A stretch of 39,169 nucleotides of DNA, from positions 1-39,169 of the IMG/VR virus record IMGVR_UViG_3300004184_000002, one strand, 5' to 3'. Both the position numbers and the translations under genes were made by a program. The DNA comes from a virus. Below the pieces are notes generated by a model. It ran no database searches. It was given only the letters and a program-made list of their open reading frames with translations, and had not been told where the DNA came from. Below are positions 1 to 7,912 of the stretch, one piece after another (positions within the stretch are counted from its first letter, which is position 1; every line of letters starts with the position of its first letter).

Positions 1-33
1 GCTGGTGCTGGCGTTAGCCTGGGCTGCATCAGC
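1..33. repeat. Terminal direct repeat (copy 1 of 2), probable circular-assembly overlap
   Basis: Bases 1-33 are identical to 39137-39169. Both lie inside the 66-bp tandem repeats of the LamG/repeat gene. Joining the ends with this overlap collapsed keeps that gene in frame and makes the late operon continuous. I infer a circular or circularly permuted molecule opened by an assembler, rather than a true packaged terminal repeat. Confidence 0.8.
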
Positions 34-222
34 TCCGGCCAGGATGTGAGTCTGGCTGATAGCGCCGCTGGTGCTGGCGTTAGCCTGGTCTGCATCAGCT
101 CCGGCCAGGATGTGAGTCTGGCTGATAGCGCCGCTGGTGCTAGTGTTAGCCTGGGCTGCATCAGCTCCGGTCAGGATGTGTGTTTGGCTGATAGCGCCAC
201 TGGTGCTGGCGTTAGCCTGAGT
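1..222 (-). repeat. 66-bp tandem repeats encoding 22-aa units (first block)
   Basis: Successive 66-bp units begin at 1, 67, 133 and 199, with a few substitutions each. They encode Ala/Ser/Thr-rich units carrying the core QANASTSGAIS. The array continues at 38850-39169. Joined, I count eight units, one of them lengthened to 24 residues. Confidence 0.9.
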
Positions 223-1035
223 TGAATCACTCCCTGTTAAAAATGTAACATCCGATGCCGGCAGCAAGCCATTAAATAACTCACTTCCGGGCGACTCCAG
301 CAATAGCCAAGGATTGCTGCTTAACTGCCTGGCATAATTTGCCTTATCTCCCTGCCAGAGGGCAGCATAAACCAAATCATCCTGAAATCCGTATGCTGCA
401 TTATAAGCGCCCGGCCCCATTAGTCTGAAACTGCTGCCGGCATGCTGGTCCAACCCTGCATTAGCGCCAGTACCAATCAGGACACCATCAACCCACAACC
501 TGACATTAAAATTTGTCCCACCTGAAAATACACATAATAGATCGTGATAACCTACCGTTACCGTGCCGCCGGTAACTGATGTCGCTAATGATCCGTTGCT
601 ATGGTAACCTTCCGCATAATAGGTATTATTATCATTCAGATATATGTGGAACGCCTTATCAGCTCCAGAAGCCGCATAATCCCCGGCTAAAAACTTAACC
701 ACACCTAACGTACTGACATAAATACGCGCTGCAAATGACCAGGGCTTAGTCTGATCTAATACGGTACTGATGCCGCCGCTGGCGCCAATGTCTATTGTGC
801 TATTGGTCCCTGCCCCACGCCAGGACTGACCCTTAGGCCCTGAAACCCTGGTAACAGATGACCCATAAACAAGGCTGCGCCTGCTGACTACATCATACCC
901 TGAGATAGGATAAACAAACGAGACAAGGCCTTTCGCTATCTCGTCATTGGTTATTTTTAGTAGCTGTTGAGGCTGCCTGGCATTGGCAACATCAGGCCAA
1001 ATGGCATCGGCTATATTAAACGGGATACGAGCCAT
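1..1035 (-). CDS. LamG-like structural protein with 22-residue repeats (N-terminal 345 aa; continues at 39136)
   Basis: The ATG is at 1035, one base after the TAA of the upstream gene. The frame stays open to base 1 and, on the joined circle, continues from 39136 to a stop at 38765, giving about 468 aa. Residues about 60-270 look like a concanavalin A/LamG jelly roll: many short beta-type segments such as FHIYLNDNN and VRLWVDGVLIG. The C-terminal part is a tandem series of 22-aa units, LTGADAAQANASTSGAISQT followed by HI. LamG-type domains in phage virions usually bind carbohydrate or protein surfaces, so a tail-tip or adsorption accessory role is likely. This is inferred from position between K and I, not shown. 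The repeat copy number near the junction may be collapsed by assembly. Confidence 0.75.
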   Translation of the reverse strand, partial: MARIPFNIADAIWPDVANARQPQQLLKITNDEIAKGLVSFVYPISGYDVVSRRSLVYGSSVTRVSGPKGQSWRGAGTNSTIDIGASGGISTVLDQTKPWSFAARIYVSTLGVVKFLAGDYAASGADKAFHIYLNDNNTYYAEGYHSNGSLATSVTGGTVTVGYHDLLCVFSGGTNFNVRLWVDGVLIGTGANAGLDQHAGSSFRLMGPGAYNAAYGFQDDLVYAALWQGDKANYARQLSSNPWLLLESPGSELFNGLLPASDVTFLTGSDSTQANASTSGAISQTHILTGADAAQANTSTSGAISQTHILAGADADQANASTSGAISQTHILAGADAAQANASTS

Positions 1036-1036
1036 T

Positions 1037-1510
1037 TTAAGCGCTTATAGATATTACGCTATGAGGGCGCCAGTAGATCGTATTTCCTGACGCTGCCAAG
1101 CCGACATTGCCGCGATTCCTAAATGCAAATTTAAACTTGCCGCTGGGTAATGGCACGTTTTGCAGCACCATTTTTTGTGCAGCTGTGGACGCTGTGGTCA
1201 AGACTGAACCAACCAAGTGATTCATGTTTTCGGTCTCTTCTGCTGTGCCTGTTGCCCAGCTTGGGTAATTAGCGCCGTCTACTGATGGCACCAGAAATAT
1301 ATCAATTGCAGAATCAATACCGGTAAAAACCGCAGAGCCCAGCTCCAAATAGAGATCGGCCAATAGATAGGCATTGGTTGAGTTATCAATTTCGTCAGAC
1401 AAACTGGTGAACCCGTTATCTGCTAATGATGTTAACGTGGTACCGCTGGCCCAGGTGATTGCTGCCGCAGCCGCTAGATAACCGGATTTTTTGACTGTAA
1501 ACGTTGCCAT
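1037..1510 (-). CDS. Phage structural protein of unknown function, 157 aa
   Basis: Not recognised as a named family. It is an Ala/Thr/Ser-rich 157-residue protein without membrane segments. It starts MATFTVKKSG and ends in a beta-rich stretch (KFKFAFRNRGNVG), typical of small virion proteins. The ATG at 1510 lies 2 bases after the stop of the preceding gene and its own stop is 1 base from the next ATG. It therefore sits in a tightly packed translational block with the LamG/repeat gene. Its position between the K-like and I-like tail genes suggests a tail-tip accessory or fibre component; this is inferred from context. Confidence 0.7.
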   Translation of the reverse strand: MATFTVKKSGYLAAAAAITWASGTTLTSLADNGFTSLSDEIDNSTNAYLLADLYLELGSAVFTGIDSAIDIFLVPSVDGANYPSWATGTAEETENMNHLVGSVLTTASTAAQKMVLQNVPLPSGKFKFAFRNRGNVGLAASGNTIYWRPHSVISISA

Positions 1511-1512
1511 AG

Positions 1513-2007
1513 TTAAATCGCCAGCGCTAGAGTTACATCATACTCTGTCAATTGCACAGTAGCGGCAGTTGCCGGACTCGCAGTAGACCCCAAACCAACC
1601 GCGAAAAGCTTTTCAAAATTGCTGGCTGGTTTTTTACAAAATTCCAGTACTGCCGTTGCCACTGCAACTTTAGCAGTCGTACCTTTCCAGCATTCGGAAA
1701 TGCCCGAGCGCACATTTGTCTTTGATGGATCAATCGCCTTTTGCTCATTGTCGAATAGCAAGTCCCAAATCCGCGCTTGACCTACTGTCATGTTATCAAC
1801 CTGCGTCCAGTCAAAACCGCTGATTTGCGTCGCTTCCGTTTTTGTGACTTTGGTTTTCCAAACCACAAACTGAGCTGCCGCCACTGCATTGTACCAATCT
1901 CTTATTAACCCAGTCTGACCGTTAGTCCGTAACTCAACCAGTACGGCATCAGATTCCGACCATAATGCCGATTTAAAAAGCGCCGCCTGTTCTGATGTTA
2001 ATGTCAT
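1513..2007 (-). CDS. Tail-region protein of unknown function, 164 aa
   Basis: A 164-aa soluble protein. The N-terminal half is helical with several Trp residues (IRDWYNAVAAAQFVVWKTKV, FDWTQVDNM). The middle contains ARIWDLLFDN and CWKG, and the C-terminus is Ala/Thr-rich. No membrane segment or catalytic motif is visible. Proteins of this look occur beside small structural proteins in siphovirus tail clusters, but I cannot name a function. The ATG at 2007 is 9 bases after the upstream stop, and the gene runs directly into the 157-aa gene, so it is part of the accessory tail block. Confidence 0.7.
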   Translation of the reverse strand: MTLTSEQAALFKSALWSESDAVLVELRTNGQTGLIRDWYNAVAAAQFVVWKTKVTKTEATQISGFDWTQVDNMTVGQARIWDLLFDNEQKAIDPSKTNVRSGISECWKGTTAKVAVATAVLEFCKKPASNFEKLFAVGLGSTASPATAATVQLTEYDVTLALAI

Positions 2008-2016
2008 GACTGCACC

Positions 2017-2403
2017 TTATGTTGGTTGATTGGCTGTATAAACAAGAGCCGGGAAAGTCACCGGGTTACCCGATGTGATTGTTTGATCGCTAGTTTCGTC
2101 GGTTACCCACAAGACCTTGCTATTTGCCGTATCAACAAAGGCAAAGTGCATAGTTGCGCCGCCCCCTGTCGCATTGGCTGACGTGTCCTGTTTGCCTGAC
2201 GCTGTGGTCAGTGTCCGGTTATTCCCTGATGACGCCAAGGTGAAATCGCCAGTCGCCATCGTTGCTTCAGCGAGGATAGCCGTGTTTACTGTAGCGTAAG
2301 AGTCACCTAACGTATAGGCGCTGATAGCTGCAATTTTATTGCAGTTTGTCTTGATGTATGCAGGACCATTGTCCAAAACGTCTGCATGTACCCATTTGGT
2401 CAT
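2017..2403 (-). CDS. Conserved phage structural protein (MTKWVHADVLDNG type), 128 aa
   Basis: The 128-aa sequence starts MTKWVHADVLDNG and contains GDSYATVN, GDFTLASSGNNRTLTTAS and VLWVTDETSDQTITSG. I recall this pattern from many small uncharacterised proteins in tail-fibre neighbourhoods of proteobacterial phages. It is beta-rich with no membrane segment. The start is preceded by AAGGGG in the mRNA (2410-2415), a plausible ribosome-binding site. It belongs to the extra block between K and I. A fibre-base or adsorption accessory role is inferred from position only. Confidence 0.7.
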   Translation of the reverse strand: MTKWVHADVLDNGPAYIKTNCNKIAAISAYTLGDSYATVNTAILAEATMATGDFTLASSGNNRTLTTASGKQDTSANATGGGATMHFAFVDTANSKVLWVTDETSDQTITSGNPVTFPALVYTANQPT

Positions 2404-2435
2404 GTTATTCCCCTTGTTTAATTAAATTAAAACCT

Positions 2436-2666
2436 TCATTTGCCGGTTTGGCAGTATTTTATAAACCGCTGCCAATACTGCTCTTCTTCTTCCAGCGCAC
2501 GTAATCTCAACGTGTGGAAGCGAATTTCTCGCATTGTCGCGGGCAATTTTTGCTCCAATGATGCCAGTCTATCCTCCAGTATATTAAGATAATAACGCGT
2601 CCATTCGGCTTCATTACTGCTTGACCAGCCCTCTTTTAAATTAATCTCTGTTTGTTTTCTTTTCAT
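2436..2666 (-). CDS. Small coiled-coil protein of unknown function, 76 aa
   Basis: I chose ATG 2666, which overlaps the end of the K-like gene by 26 bases. An in-frame ATG at 2783 would add 39 residues, including a hydrophobic signal-like segment (MWVTAAFCIIPAATLI), but would overlap K by 143 bases. Neither start has a good ribosome-binding site. The protein is charged and helical (LEDRLASLEQKLP, LRLRALEEEEQYWQRF), suggesting a coiled coil. No family was recognised. It is the first gene of the accessory block between K and I. Confidence 0.6.
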   Translation of the reverse strand: MKRKQTEINLKEGWSSSNEAEWTRYYLNILEDRLASLEQKLPATMREIRFHTLRLRALEEEEQYWQRFIKYCQTGK

Positions 2667-3363
2667 ATCGTAAATAACAATGGGTGGTTTGTCGCCAATA
2701 TTGGCCGTACATTTCAATTCTGGAATTAGTGTCGCGGCTGGGATGATGCAAAATGCAGCTGTCACCCACATAAATAGCCGCATGATTGGGACAAGGACCG
2801 CCGCCGAGAGTCATGATAATCAGATCATTAGGCTGTAAAATATCCACCTCGATAAATCCTGATCGTTTAAACCCATTTACAAATTCATGCTGATTGGCTG
2901 CGTCCAGCCACCATCCCCAGCGCTTACGATCACCATCGCCGATGACAATACCCAACTCATTGCGGTAATAATCCGCTACCAAGCTAAGGCAGTCCATGAC
3001 CCCATAGACAAACGTTCGTCCTTCGTAGGGTGCCGGCAGAATGCCTTTTGGCGTATAGGTGTAAAGCTCCTCGCCAGGATAACTGACGATCACAAACGGC
3101 AGGTTGCAACGCTCGGCGCTGGCAATATCGGCCGCCGACGGTTCCGGCGTCCGGTTGGGATGACTGTGATAAACGGCGGCAATATGCTCGGCATGAGCCG
3201 CATAGAGTAAAGGATCAATTAAAAAAGCTTGCTCTGGCTCGTGAGAGATGTTTTCACATTCCAGAACCTGCAAGCTGTAACCTGTTTTTAAAATCAGACC
3301 GCACGCTTCTTGTGGGAAGACCCGAGCGGCGTGGTCGATAATTAATTTTAAGCTAGGCATCAT
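2641..3363 (-). CDS. K: Tail tip assembly peptidase, lambda gpK-like (JAMM/MPN plus NlpC/P60), 240 aa
   Basis: Two peptidase domains occur in the order seen in lambda gpK. The N-terminal JAMM/MPN domain has E19, H66-x-H68 and S76...D79 (AVYHSHPN, then PSAAD). The C-terminal NlpC/P60 domain has Cys125 in GVMDCLSLV and His194 in CPNHAAIYVG. The family acts at the distal tail tip in assembly or cell-wall passage. I prefer the ATG at 3363, whose A-TGA-TG overlaps the stop of the 58-aa gene; a TTG at 3378 is an alternative. All visible catalytic residues are present, so both domains may be active. It also carries the only peptidoglycan hydrolase-type fold I recognised in the genome. Confidence 0.9.
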   Translation of the reverse strand: MMPSLKLIIDHAARVFPQEACGLILKTGYSLQVLECENISHEPEQAFLIDPLLYAAHAEHIAAVYHSHPNRTPEPSAADIASAERCNLPFVIVSYPGEELYTYTPKGILPAPYEGRTFVYGVMDCLSLVADYYRNELGIVIGDGDRKRWGWWLDAANQHEFVNGFKRSGFIEVDILQPNDLIIMTLGGGPCPNHAAIYVGDSCILHHPSRDTNSRIEMYGQYWRQTTHCYLRYEKKTNRD

Positions 3364-3536
3364 TCGGTATCGCTCCAAACCCGTCTAGCATGGTAATACC
3401 CCCATCCAGATAACACAGCCAAAAACAATAGGCATCTAGCAAATTGCAAAAACGGCCACGAAATTAACCGCCTACAAATAGTGGCGGGGTGCGCTAATTT
3501 CCTACCGTTATATTTACATTTCATATCATCTTCCAT
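3360..3536 (-). CDS. Small single-span membrane protein between L and K genes, 58 aa
   Basis: This gene fills the 157-base gap between the L-like and K-like genes. Its ATG (3536-3534) overlaps the L stop in a TGATG, and its TGA (3362-3360) overlaps the K start, so translation is probably coupled on both sides. The protein begins MEDDMKCKYNGRK and has one hydrophobic stretch, residues about 28-47 (PFLQFARCLLFLAVLSGWGY), followed by a basic tail. I know of no lambda counterpart at this position. A role in tail-tip assembly or in lysis or membrane interaction cannot be decided from the sequence. Confidence 0.65.
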   Translation of the reverse strand: MEDDMKCKYNGRKLAHPATICRRLISWPFLQFARCLLFLAVLSGWGYYHARRVWSDTE

Positions 3537-4219
3537 CACCCGCTCCTGCCAAGGCCTGGATTGCCGCCATAATCAAGAGGATTATTGGCGCCAAACCGCA
3601 GTTTGCAATCTGACAACCGTTTGCCGCAGACATCCAAACCTACACTGCCAACTGATGCCCCGTTACGATCAAACCATAACGCCGGGTTGGTGCCTGGCCA
3701 TGAACAGCCGGAACCGTTTGCCGTCGATTTATATCGGTGCGGACAACCGCTAGCCAATGCCAACAGACCGGGCAATTGTTTATCCAGAAAATCCAGCGGG
3801 CTGGCCAATTCAAACTTGACAGTTTCCGGGGTTTCATCGGCCTTGCGCTCGATCAGATAATATTCGTCGTAATATTCGCCGACATTATTGAGTACATAAT
3901 TGGCTAACGTGCGCCGTCTGCGTACTGTAGCGCCCGCCATATCCTGATAGACGCGGCATAAGTTGGTGATGACCTGCTCCGCGTTACCAATCTCGGCAAC
4001 AGGACGCGATGCCGATCCGCTGCCGCGTTTCTCCAGGCCGGTCATTTTCAAATACCAGGGTGAATACGTGTTGCCCTGATAAACTACCGGCGTCCAATCG
4101 GTGTCCTGCCCGGCATAGAAATAGTACACCTGACCGACGCCAATTGAATTAAGGTCAACGCTGTACAAATCCATCAGCGCAGTAGGCGTCAATTTATGAA
4201 TATCGGCTATCAATGTCAT
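3536..4219 (-). CDS. L: Minor tail protein, lambda gpL-like, 227 aa
   Basis: The 227-aa length matches lambda gpL (about 232 aa). Four cysteines in the C-terminal part (C159, C172, C198, C205; contexts SGCPHRY, SGCSW, DVCGK, SDCKL) are in the arrangement expected for the metal or iron-sulphur cluster of the L family. The N-terminal part contains VYYFYAGQDTDWTPVVYQG, typical of the family. Gene order M-L-(58 aa)-K follows lambda. The start overlaps the M stop by 4 bases (ATGA). gpL joins the tape-measure/J initiator complex at the tail tip. Confidence 0.88.
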   Translation of the reverse strand: MTLIADIHKLTPTALMDLYSVDLNSIGVGQVYYFYAGQDTDWTPVVYQGNTYSPWYLKMTGLEKRGSGSASRPVAEIGNAEQVITNLCRVYQDMAGATVRRRRTLANYVLNNVGEYYDEYYLIERKADETPETVKFELASPLDFLDKQLPGLLALASGCPHRYKSTANGSGCSWPGTNPALWFDRNGASVGSVGLDVCGKRLSDCKLRFGANNPLDYGGNPGLGRSG

Positions 4220-4566
4220 AAATCAAACACCTGCCGAAGCGATAACGAAACCGACCATCGACCTTTACCCAATGGGATCATCTGCCGACTATCGGGTACC
4301 ACCACATATTTTTTTGACACGCCATCAATGGGCGATGTCCATGTCAGCGGCAATACACAGCGCACCGTTGCCAGAGTCGATATAACAGACGAAAATTCAG
4401 AGGCTGTCAGCAACGGCCATAATATTGACCACTCTTCATGCTGAGGATTTAATCCGACCTCAATGCGCTGCTGATAGTTATCGCCCATTTCGATAATATT
4501 AACGCTGTCCTTGATACGCGGAACTGAAGAATTATGTAATTTTTCAGGATAGGGAATAGCCGTCAT
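4216..4566 (-). CDS. M: Minor tail protein, lambda gpM-like, 116 aa
   Basis: A 116-aa protein between tape measure and L, the position and size of lambda gpM (about 109 aa). It begins with a proline-rich segment (AIPYPEKLHNSSVPR), followed by VNIIEMGDNYQQRIEVGLNP. The QR(I/V)..G.N pattern and the closing WSVSLSLRQVFDL are usual in phage minor tail M proteins. Its ATG overlaps the tape-measure stop by 4 bases. It is a structural component of the tail tip, with no enzymatic motif. Confidence 0.85.
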   Translation of the reverse strand: MTAIPYPEKLHNSSVPRIKDSVNIIEMGDNYQQRIEVGLNPQHEEWSILWPLLTASEFSSVISTLATVRCVLPLTWTSPIDGVSKKYVVVPDSRQMIPLGKGRWSVSLSLRQVFDL

Positions 4567-7175
4567 GCCAGCAACCCTCCAGGCCGTTTTTCGGTGACAA
4601 TGACTTCGCGGATTTTGGAATTAATAATGCCCCCAAGCGCTGCCATATTGCCATTATCTTCCTGCCCTGACCCGGTTACATTAACCTGTGTACTGACCGA
4701 TATATCACCCACGCCGGATTGCACTGTTGACGTTTGCTGGCGACTGTTAACCGGCTGCATAATTTGCCCGGCAGCTAATGTTTGGGACGGCTTAAGCCCG
4801 GCTACACCACCGCTGTGATAGCGCGGCGCATTGACAAATACCGAAGGACTGACCGACACCGAACCGCCACCGCTTGCCACACTGCCACCGCTATGGAACA
4901 CCTTGGCAATCATGGCGCTAATACCGGACATATCGGAGCCGCCCTGAGTTTCGTTAATTTGCCGCCTGCTGATCACCAGCTCGCCGCGCTGCAATATAGC
5001 AGGCACCTCATCGGCTTTTAACCCGGCTATGCCACCGCTGTGATAGCGAGGCGCATTGACAAACACCGAAGGACTGACCGACACCGAACCGCCACCGCTG
5101 GTCACACTGCCGCCGCGATGAAACACCCTGGCAATCATATCGCTAATGCCGGACATATCGGAGCCGCCCTGGCTCTCGTTAATTTGCCGCCTGCTGATCA
5201 CCAATTCGCCGCGTTGCAGGATGGCCGGCACTTCATCGGCTTTTAATCCGGCTATGCCACCGCTGTGATAGCGCGTAGCACCAGCAAACACCAACGGACT
5301 AACCGGCATTGCCCTGCCGCCACCACCAGCGACACCACCATCATGAAACACGGATGATATAATCGCCGTCGCTGCCTTCCCTAACAAGCCGCCGCCGTCG
5401 CTCTTTCCTGGATCCCCAAATAGCGCTTCCATAATTTTCGCACTGGCGGCATTCGCGGCCATTCTGCGGACGGTGTCTAAAAAGCCGTCTAACAAACCGT
5501 CCATGCCTTCAGTAAAAGGATCGAATAGAAAGTCGGCAAAGGCATCCTGCATGTTTCTGGCACCTTCAATGGCATACTGACTTAATTCATTGGTCGCTTC
5601 TTTAGCTGGCGAAACAAATTCATCATTATACGCCTGGCCCAATTTGTTAAACTCTGCGACCGCCTGTTCTGTATTTATGTCTCCGGCTTTTAATTTATCC
5701 TGGGTATTAGCCAGCGCCTCGTTAAAGCCGCTTTGAATGTTGCCTGATTGAATCAGATCACTATTGGATTTTTTCAGGTCATAATATTCATTGGCACTGT
5801 TTACCAACGCTTCCCATTGTTTATCCTGAGCCTCCAGCGCATCTTTTTCATATGCCAACTGCTGCAACCGGATTTGCTGATTGCGCGTAGCGTCTTTATA
5901 GGCGCCGTTCTGGATGTCATATTGCAGCTTGACGATTTCTGTTGTTTCGCCACGCAAGACAATTTCACGCTCCATTTGCTTGATCATCTCGTCATATTTG
6001 ACGGTGACATCTTCGATGGCTTTTGGCTGAGCTGGCAATCTTACCGCCCGACTGACACTCTTTGCCCTAACTGCAGATGCTCTCTTCTCGCCGCCATCGC
6101 CGCCGCCAATAAAATCAGCAATCGTTTTTTTGTCTGGCGCGGCCCTTGTTGATTCGGCTTTTTTTCTTGACTCGCTAATATGGACTAACAGCTGATCGCG
6201 TTCTAACAGCAAATTGTTCAACGTTTGCTCGGCCGCTATTTCCCGGCTTTTATCATCGACCGGGTGCAATATATTGCGTATAGGACTGGGTACAGATGGA
6301 TCGCCCTGGGCATTTTTCAACGCATCACGGGCCTTAACGATTTTTTCATTAATGGCATTGACTTCTGTTGATAGCGTTCCTATGCGCTCAACATTATCAA
6401 AGACATTTTGAAAGGCAAAGTCGCCGATGCCCATCATGACGTTATTAAAGGTAACGCCGGATTGGGTAGCCTGGTCAATTTTTTCAATCAGCTGGTTAAA
6501 ACCTGTGGCAAATGCTCCTCCGGCAATCACTGCCGCTCTGCCCATCCTGGCGTTCATGATGTCGATCTGGTCGTTTAACTTTCCAGCTTGTTCCGCCATA
6601 TCCGCAGTAATGCCGGACATTTTGGCGCCTTCCTCGACCGTTTTGCGCAATGCGTCGCCGCCCTGCAACAGCAATGGCGCCATATCAGCCCAGGCTTTAC
6701 CCAATGCCTTAGCACCTAACGCAGCTCGTTGCTGGGGATCCTCGATGGAGGACATAACGTCGGCCAGCTGCATAAACGCCTCGGCCGGATCACGTGCATC
6801 GATGCCCAGCTTGGCGAATGCCTCGCTATTTTTGCCCATAGCGATATTGAGCTTGTTGGCTGCCGCTGTGAATGACTCCATATCGGTATCGCCTAACTGC
6901 GTCGCCAACCGGAACCCGGCTAGTTGCTCTACCGCAATGCCAGTTCTGGCTGACATATCATTCAGCGCATCCGCAGCATCAATGCCTTCCTTGACAAATG
7001 CAGTAATCCCTGCCACAGATAGACCAACACCCAGCGCCGCTAAAGCACCATTGATTTTTTCCGAGGTCGATTGCGCGCGGCTCTGGAAGCGATCTAAATC
7101 ACCTGAAATACGGTCAATTTGTTGGGAAAAACGGGCAATGTTGGCGGTAAAGTCAACGGTTACACCTAGCGCCAT
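4563..7175 (-). CDS. Tail tape measure protein, 870 aa
   Basis: The longest gene in the tail module before J, directly upstream of M. Residues about 1-110 match the usual tape-measure start (FSQQIDRISGDLDRFQSRAQ, then a hydrophobic ALAALGVGLSVAGITAFV). The middle is a long helical region with coiled-coil stretches (residues about 270-530). The C-terminal quarter is glycine-rich and contains the DEVPAILQRGELVISRRQ signature, here in two full copies within 75-aa tandem units plus flanking partial copies. Tape-measure length sets tail length; 870 aa implies roughly 130 nm at about 1.5 angstroms per residue, which is a family rule and not measured here. The ATG lies 1 base after the stop of the gp10-like gene. 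Confidence 0.93.
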   Translation of the reverse strand: MALGVTVDFTANIARFSQQIDRISGDLDRFQSRAQSTSEKINGALAALGVGLSVAGITAFVKEGIDAADALNDMSARTGIAVEQLAGFRLATQLGDTDMESFTAAANKLNIAMGKNSEAFAKLGIDARDPAEAFMQLADVMSSIEDPQQRAALGAKALGKAWADMAPLLLQGGDALRKTVEEGAKMSGITADMAEQAGKLNDQIDIMNARMGRAAVIAGGAFATGFNQLIEKIDQATQSGVTFNNVMMGIGDFAFQNVFDNVERIGTLSTEVNAINEKIVKARDALKNAQGDPSVPSPIRNILHPVDDKSREIAAEQTLNNLLLERDQLLVHISESRKKAESTRAAPDKKTIADFIGGGDGGEKRASAVRAKSVSRAVRLPAQPKAIEDVTVKYDEMIKQMEREIVLRGETTEIVKLQYDIQNGAYKDATRNQQIRLQQLAYEKDALEAQDKQWEALVNSANEYYDLKKSNSDLIQSGNIQSGFNEALANTQDKLKAGDINTEQAVAEFNKLGQAYNDEFVSPAKEATNELSQYAIEGARNMQDAFADFLFDPFTEGMDGLLDGFLDTVRRMAANAASAKIMEALFGDPGKSDGGGLLGKAATAIISSVFHDGGVAGGGGRAMPVSPLVFAGATRYHSGGIAGLKADEVPAILQRGELVISRRQINESQGGSDMSGISDMIARVFHRGGSVTSGGGSVSVSPSVFVNAPRYHSGGIAGLKADEVPAILQRGELVISRRQINETQGGSDMSGISAMIAKVFHSGGSVASGGGSVSVSPSVFVNAPRYHSGGVAGLKPSQTLAAGQIMQPVNSRQQTSTVQSGVGDISVSTQVNVTGSGQEDNGNMAALGGIINSKIREVIVTEKRPGGLLA
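4813..5262 (-). repeat. 225-bp (75-aa) tandem duplication in the tape-measure C-terminus
   Basis: Unit 1 is 5262-5038 and unit 2 is 5037-4813. Both begin RYHSGGIAGLKADEVPAILQ and end SVSVSPSVFVNAP. A third, truncated unit starts at 4812 (RYHSGGVAGLKP). A degenerate unit precedes the array (SPLVFAGATRYHSGG). The units differ by only a few bases, indicating recent duplication or ongoing homogenisation. Confidence 0.93.
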
Positions 7176-7176
7176 A

Positions 7177-7629
7177 TCAACTCCTGCTATTAATTGTCTG
7201 AATCAGCCGCAGACCACCATCCTCGATGGCTTGCAGCGTAATATCTAACGCCTGTTGCTTGTTGCTGGAAAAGGTCGCCGATACAAACTTGCGCCCGGCT
7301 ATTTGCGTATTGCCTCTTTTATAGCCGCCCTCGACAAATCTGCCATACCATGCGCCTTTAGTATCAGTGCGCCTTTTGCCCTTGCTGACCACGAGATAGA
7401 CGCCCACCTTGCCATTGCGGCGGCGGCGATTGAGCCGGGAGTTTTTGACGACCGTGGCACGTTTTAAGCGTCCTGTTTTCACCGGCGCCGCCTCACGTAC
7501 TTTTTTCAGCATGTAGTTAGCGCCTGCCCGCAACGCTAGCAGGGTGACACGATCCCCAAGACGTTCGCTGAATTGATAAAGCGTGCGCTGGGTTTCCGCC
7601 AGGCCGCGTATATCGATACCGTCACTCAT
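7177..7629 (-). CDS. HK97 gp10-like head-tail/minor tail protein, 150 aa
   Basis: A 150-aa basic protein with the HK97 gp10-family pattern: an N-terminal helix (LAETQRTLYQFSERLG), then AGANYMLKKVREAAPVKTGRLKRAT. The APV(K/R)TG(R/N)L motif is characteristic. The middle continues VGVYLVV, then WYGRFVEGG and a C-terminal helix. Family members are small morphogenesis proteins at the head-tail interface or tail terminator. The gene sits unusually late, between the chaperone genes and the tape measure, rather than among the connector genes. Its start overlaps the preceding stop by 8 bases. Confidence 0.85.
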   Translation of the reverse strand: MSDGIDIRGLAETQRTLYQFSERLGDRVTLLALRAGANYMLKKVREAAPVKTGRLKRATVVKNSRLNRRRRNGKVGVYLVVSKGKRRTDTKGAWYGRFVEGGYKRGNTQIAGRKFVSATFSSNKQQALDITLQAIEDGGLRLIQTINSRS

Positions 7630-7912
7630 CCAACCCCCCTAAAATGTCCTTTAACTTTGCCAGCAGCAGACGCCTTGACGTGTACCAGTGTTTTATAGTC
7701 AATATGTCCAGCAAATGATAATAATGTTTGCTGGACGACTTGCTCATCTTTTCAGTGCTGATATGCCACTCGTCATCAACGTTGAAAGCAATCAATAACT
7801 CATAACTAATCGCCAATACCAAACCTGGATAGGTGACCAAAAACAGCTGACTATTTTTAACCTGCTCAACTGTTGCGGTCGAATGCAAGCGTTGCATATC
7901 ATCAAGCGTCAT
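7622..7912 (-). CDS. Hypothetical protein next to the tail chaperone, 96 aa
   Basis: A 96-aa helical protein (MTLDDMQRLHSTATVEQV at the start, SYELLIAFNVDDEWH in the middle, RRLLLAKLKDILGGLDE at the end) without recognised motifs. Its ATG (7912-7910) overlaps the stop of the -1 extension of the tail chaperone by 4 bases (ATGA). Its own end overlaps the gp10-like gene by 8 bases. Its position between chaperone and tape measure suggests a morphogenesis protein; no function is assigned. Confidence 0.7.
   Translation of the reverse strand: MTLDDMQRLHSTATVEQVKNSQLFLVTYPGLVLAISYELLIAFNVDDEWHISTEKMSKSSSKHYYHLLDILTIKHWYTSRRLLLAKLKDILGGLDE

Noticed and set aside
1-222. CRISPR array suggested by regular 66-bp repeats
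   Set aside because: The units are contiguous without unique spacers, in frame, and encode a repeating peptide.
6427-7248. 273-codon plus-strand frame opposite the tape measure
   Set aside because: It is antisense to a clear tape-measure gene, with composition typical of a shadow frame and no ribosome-binding site or domain.
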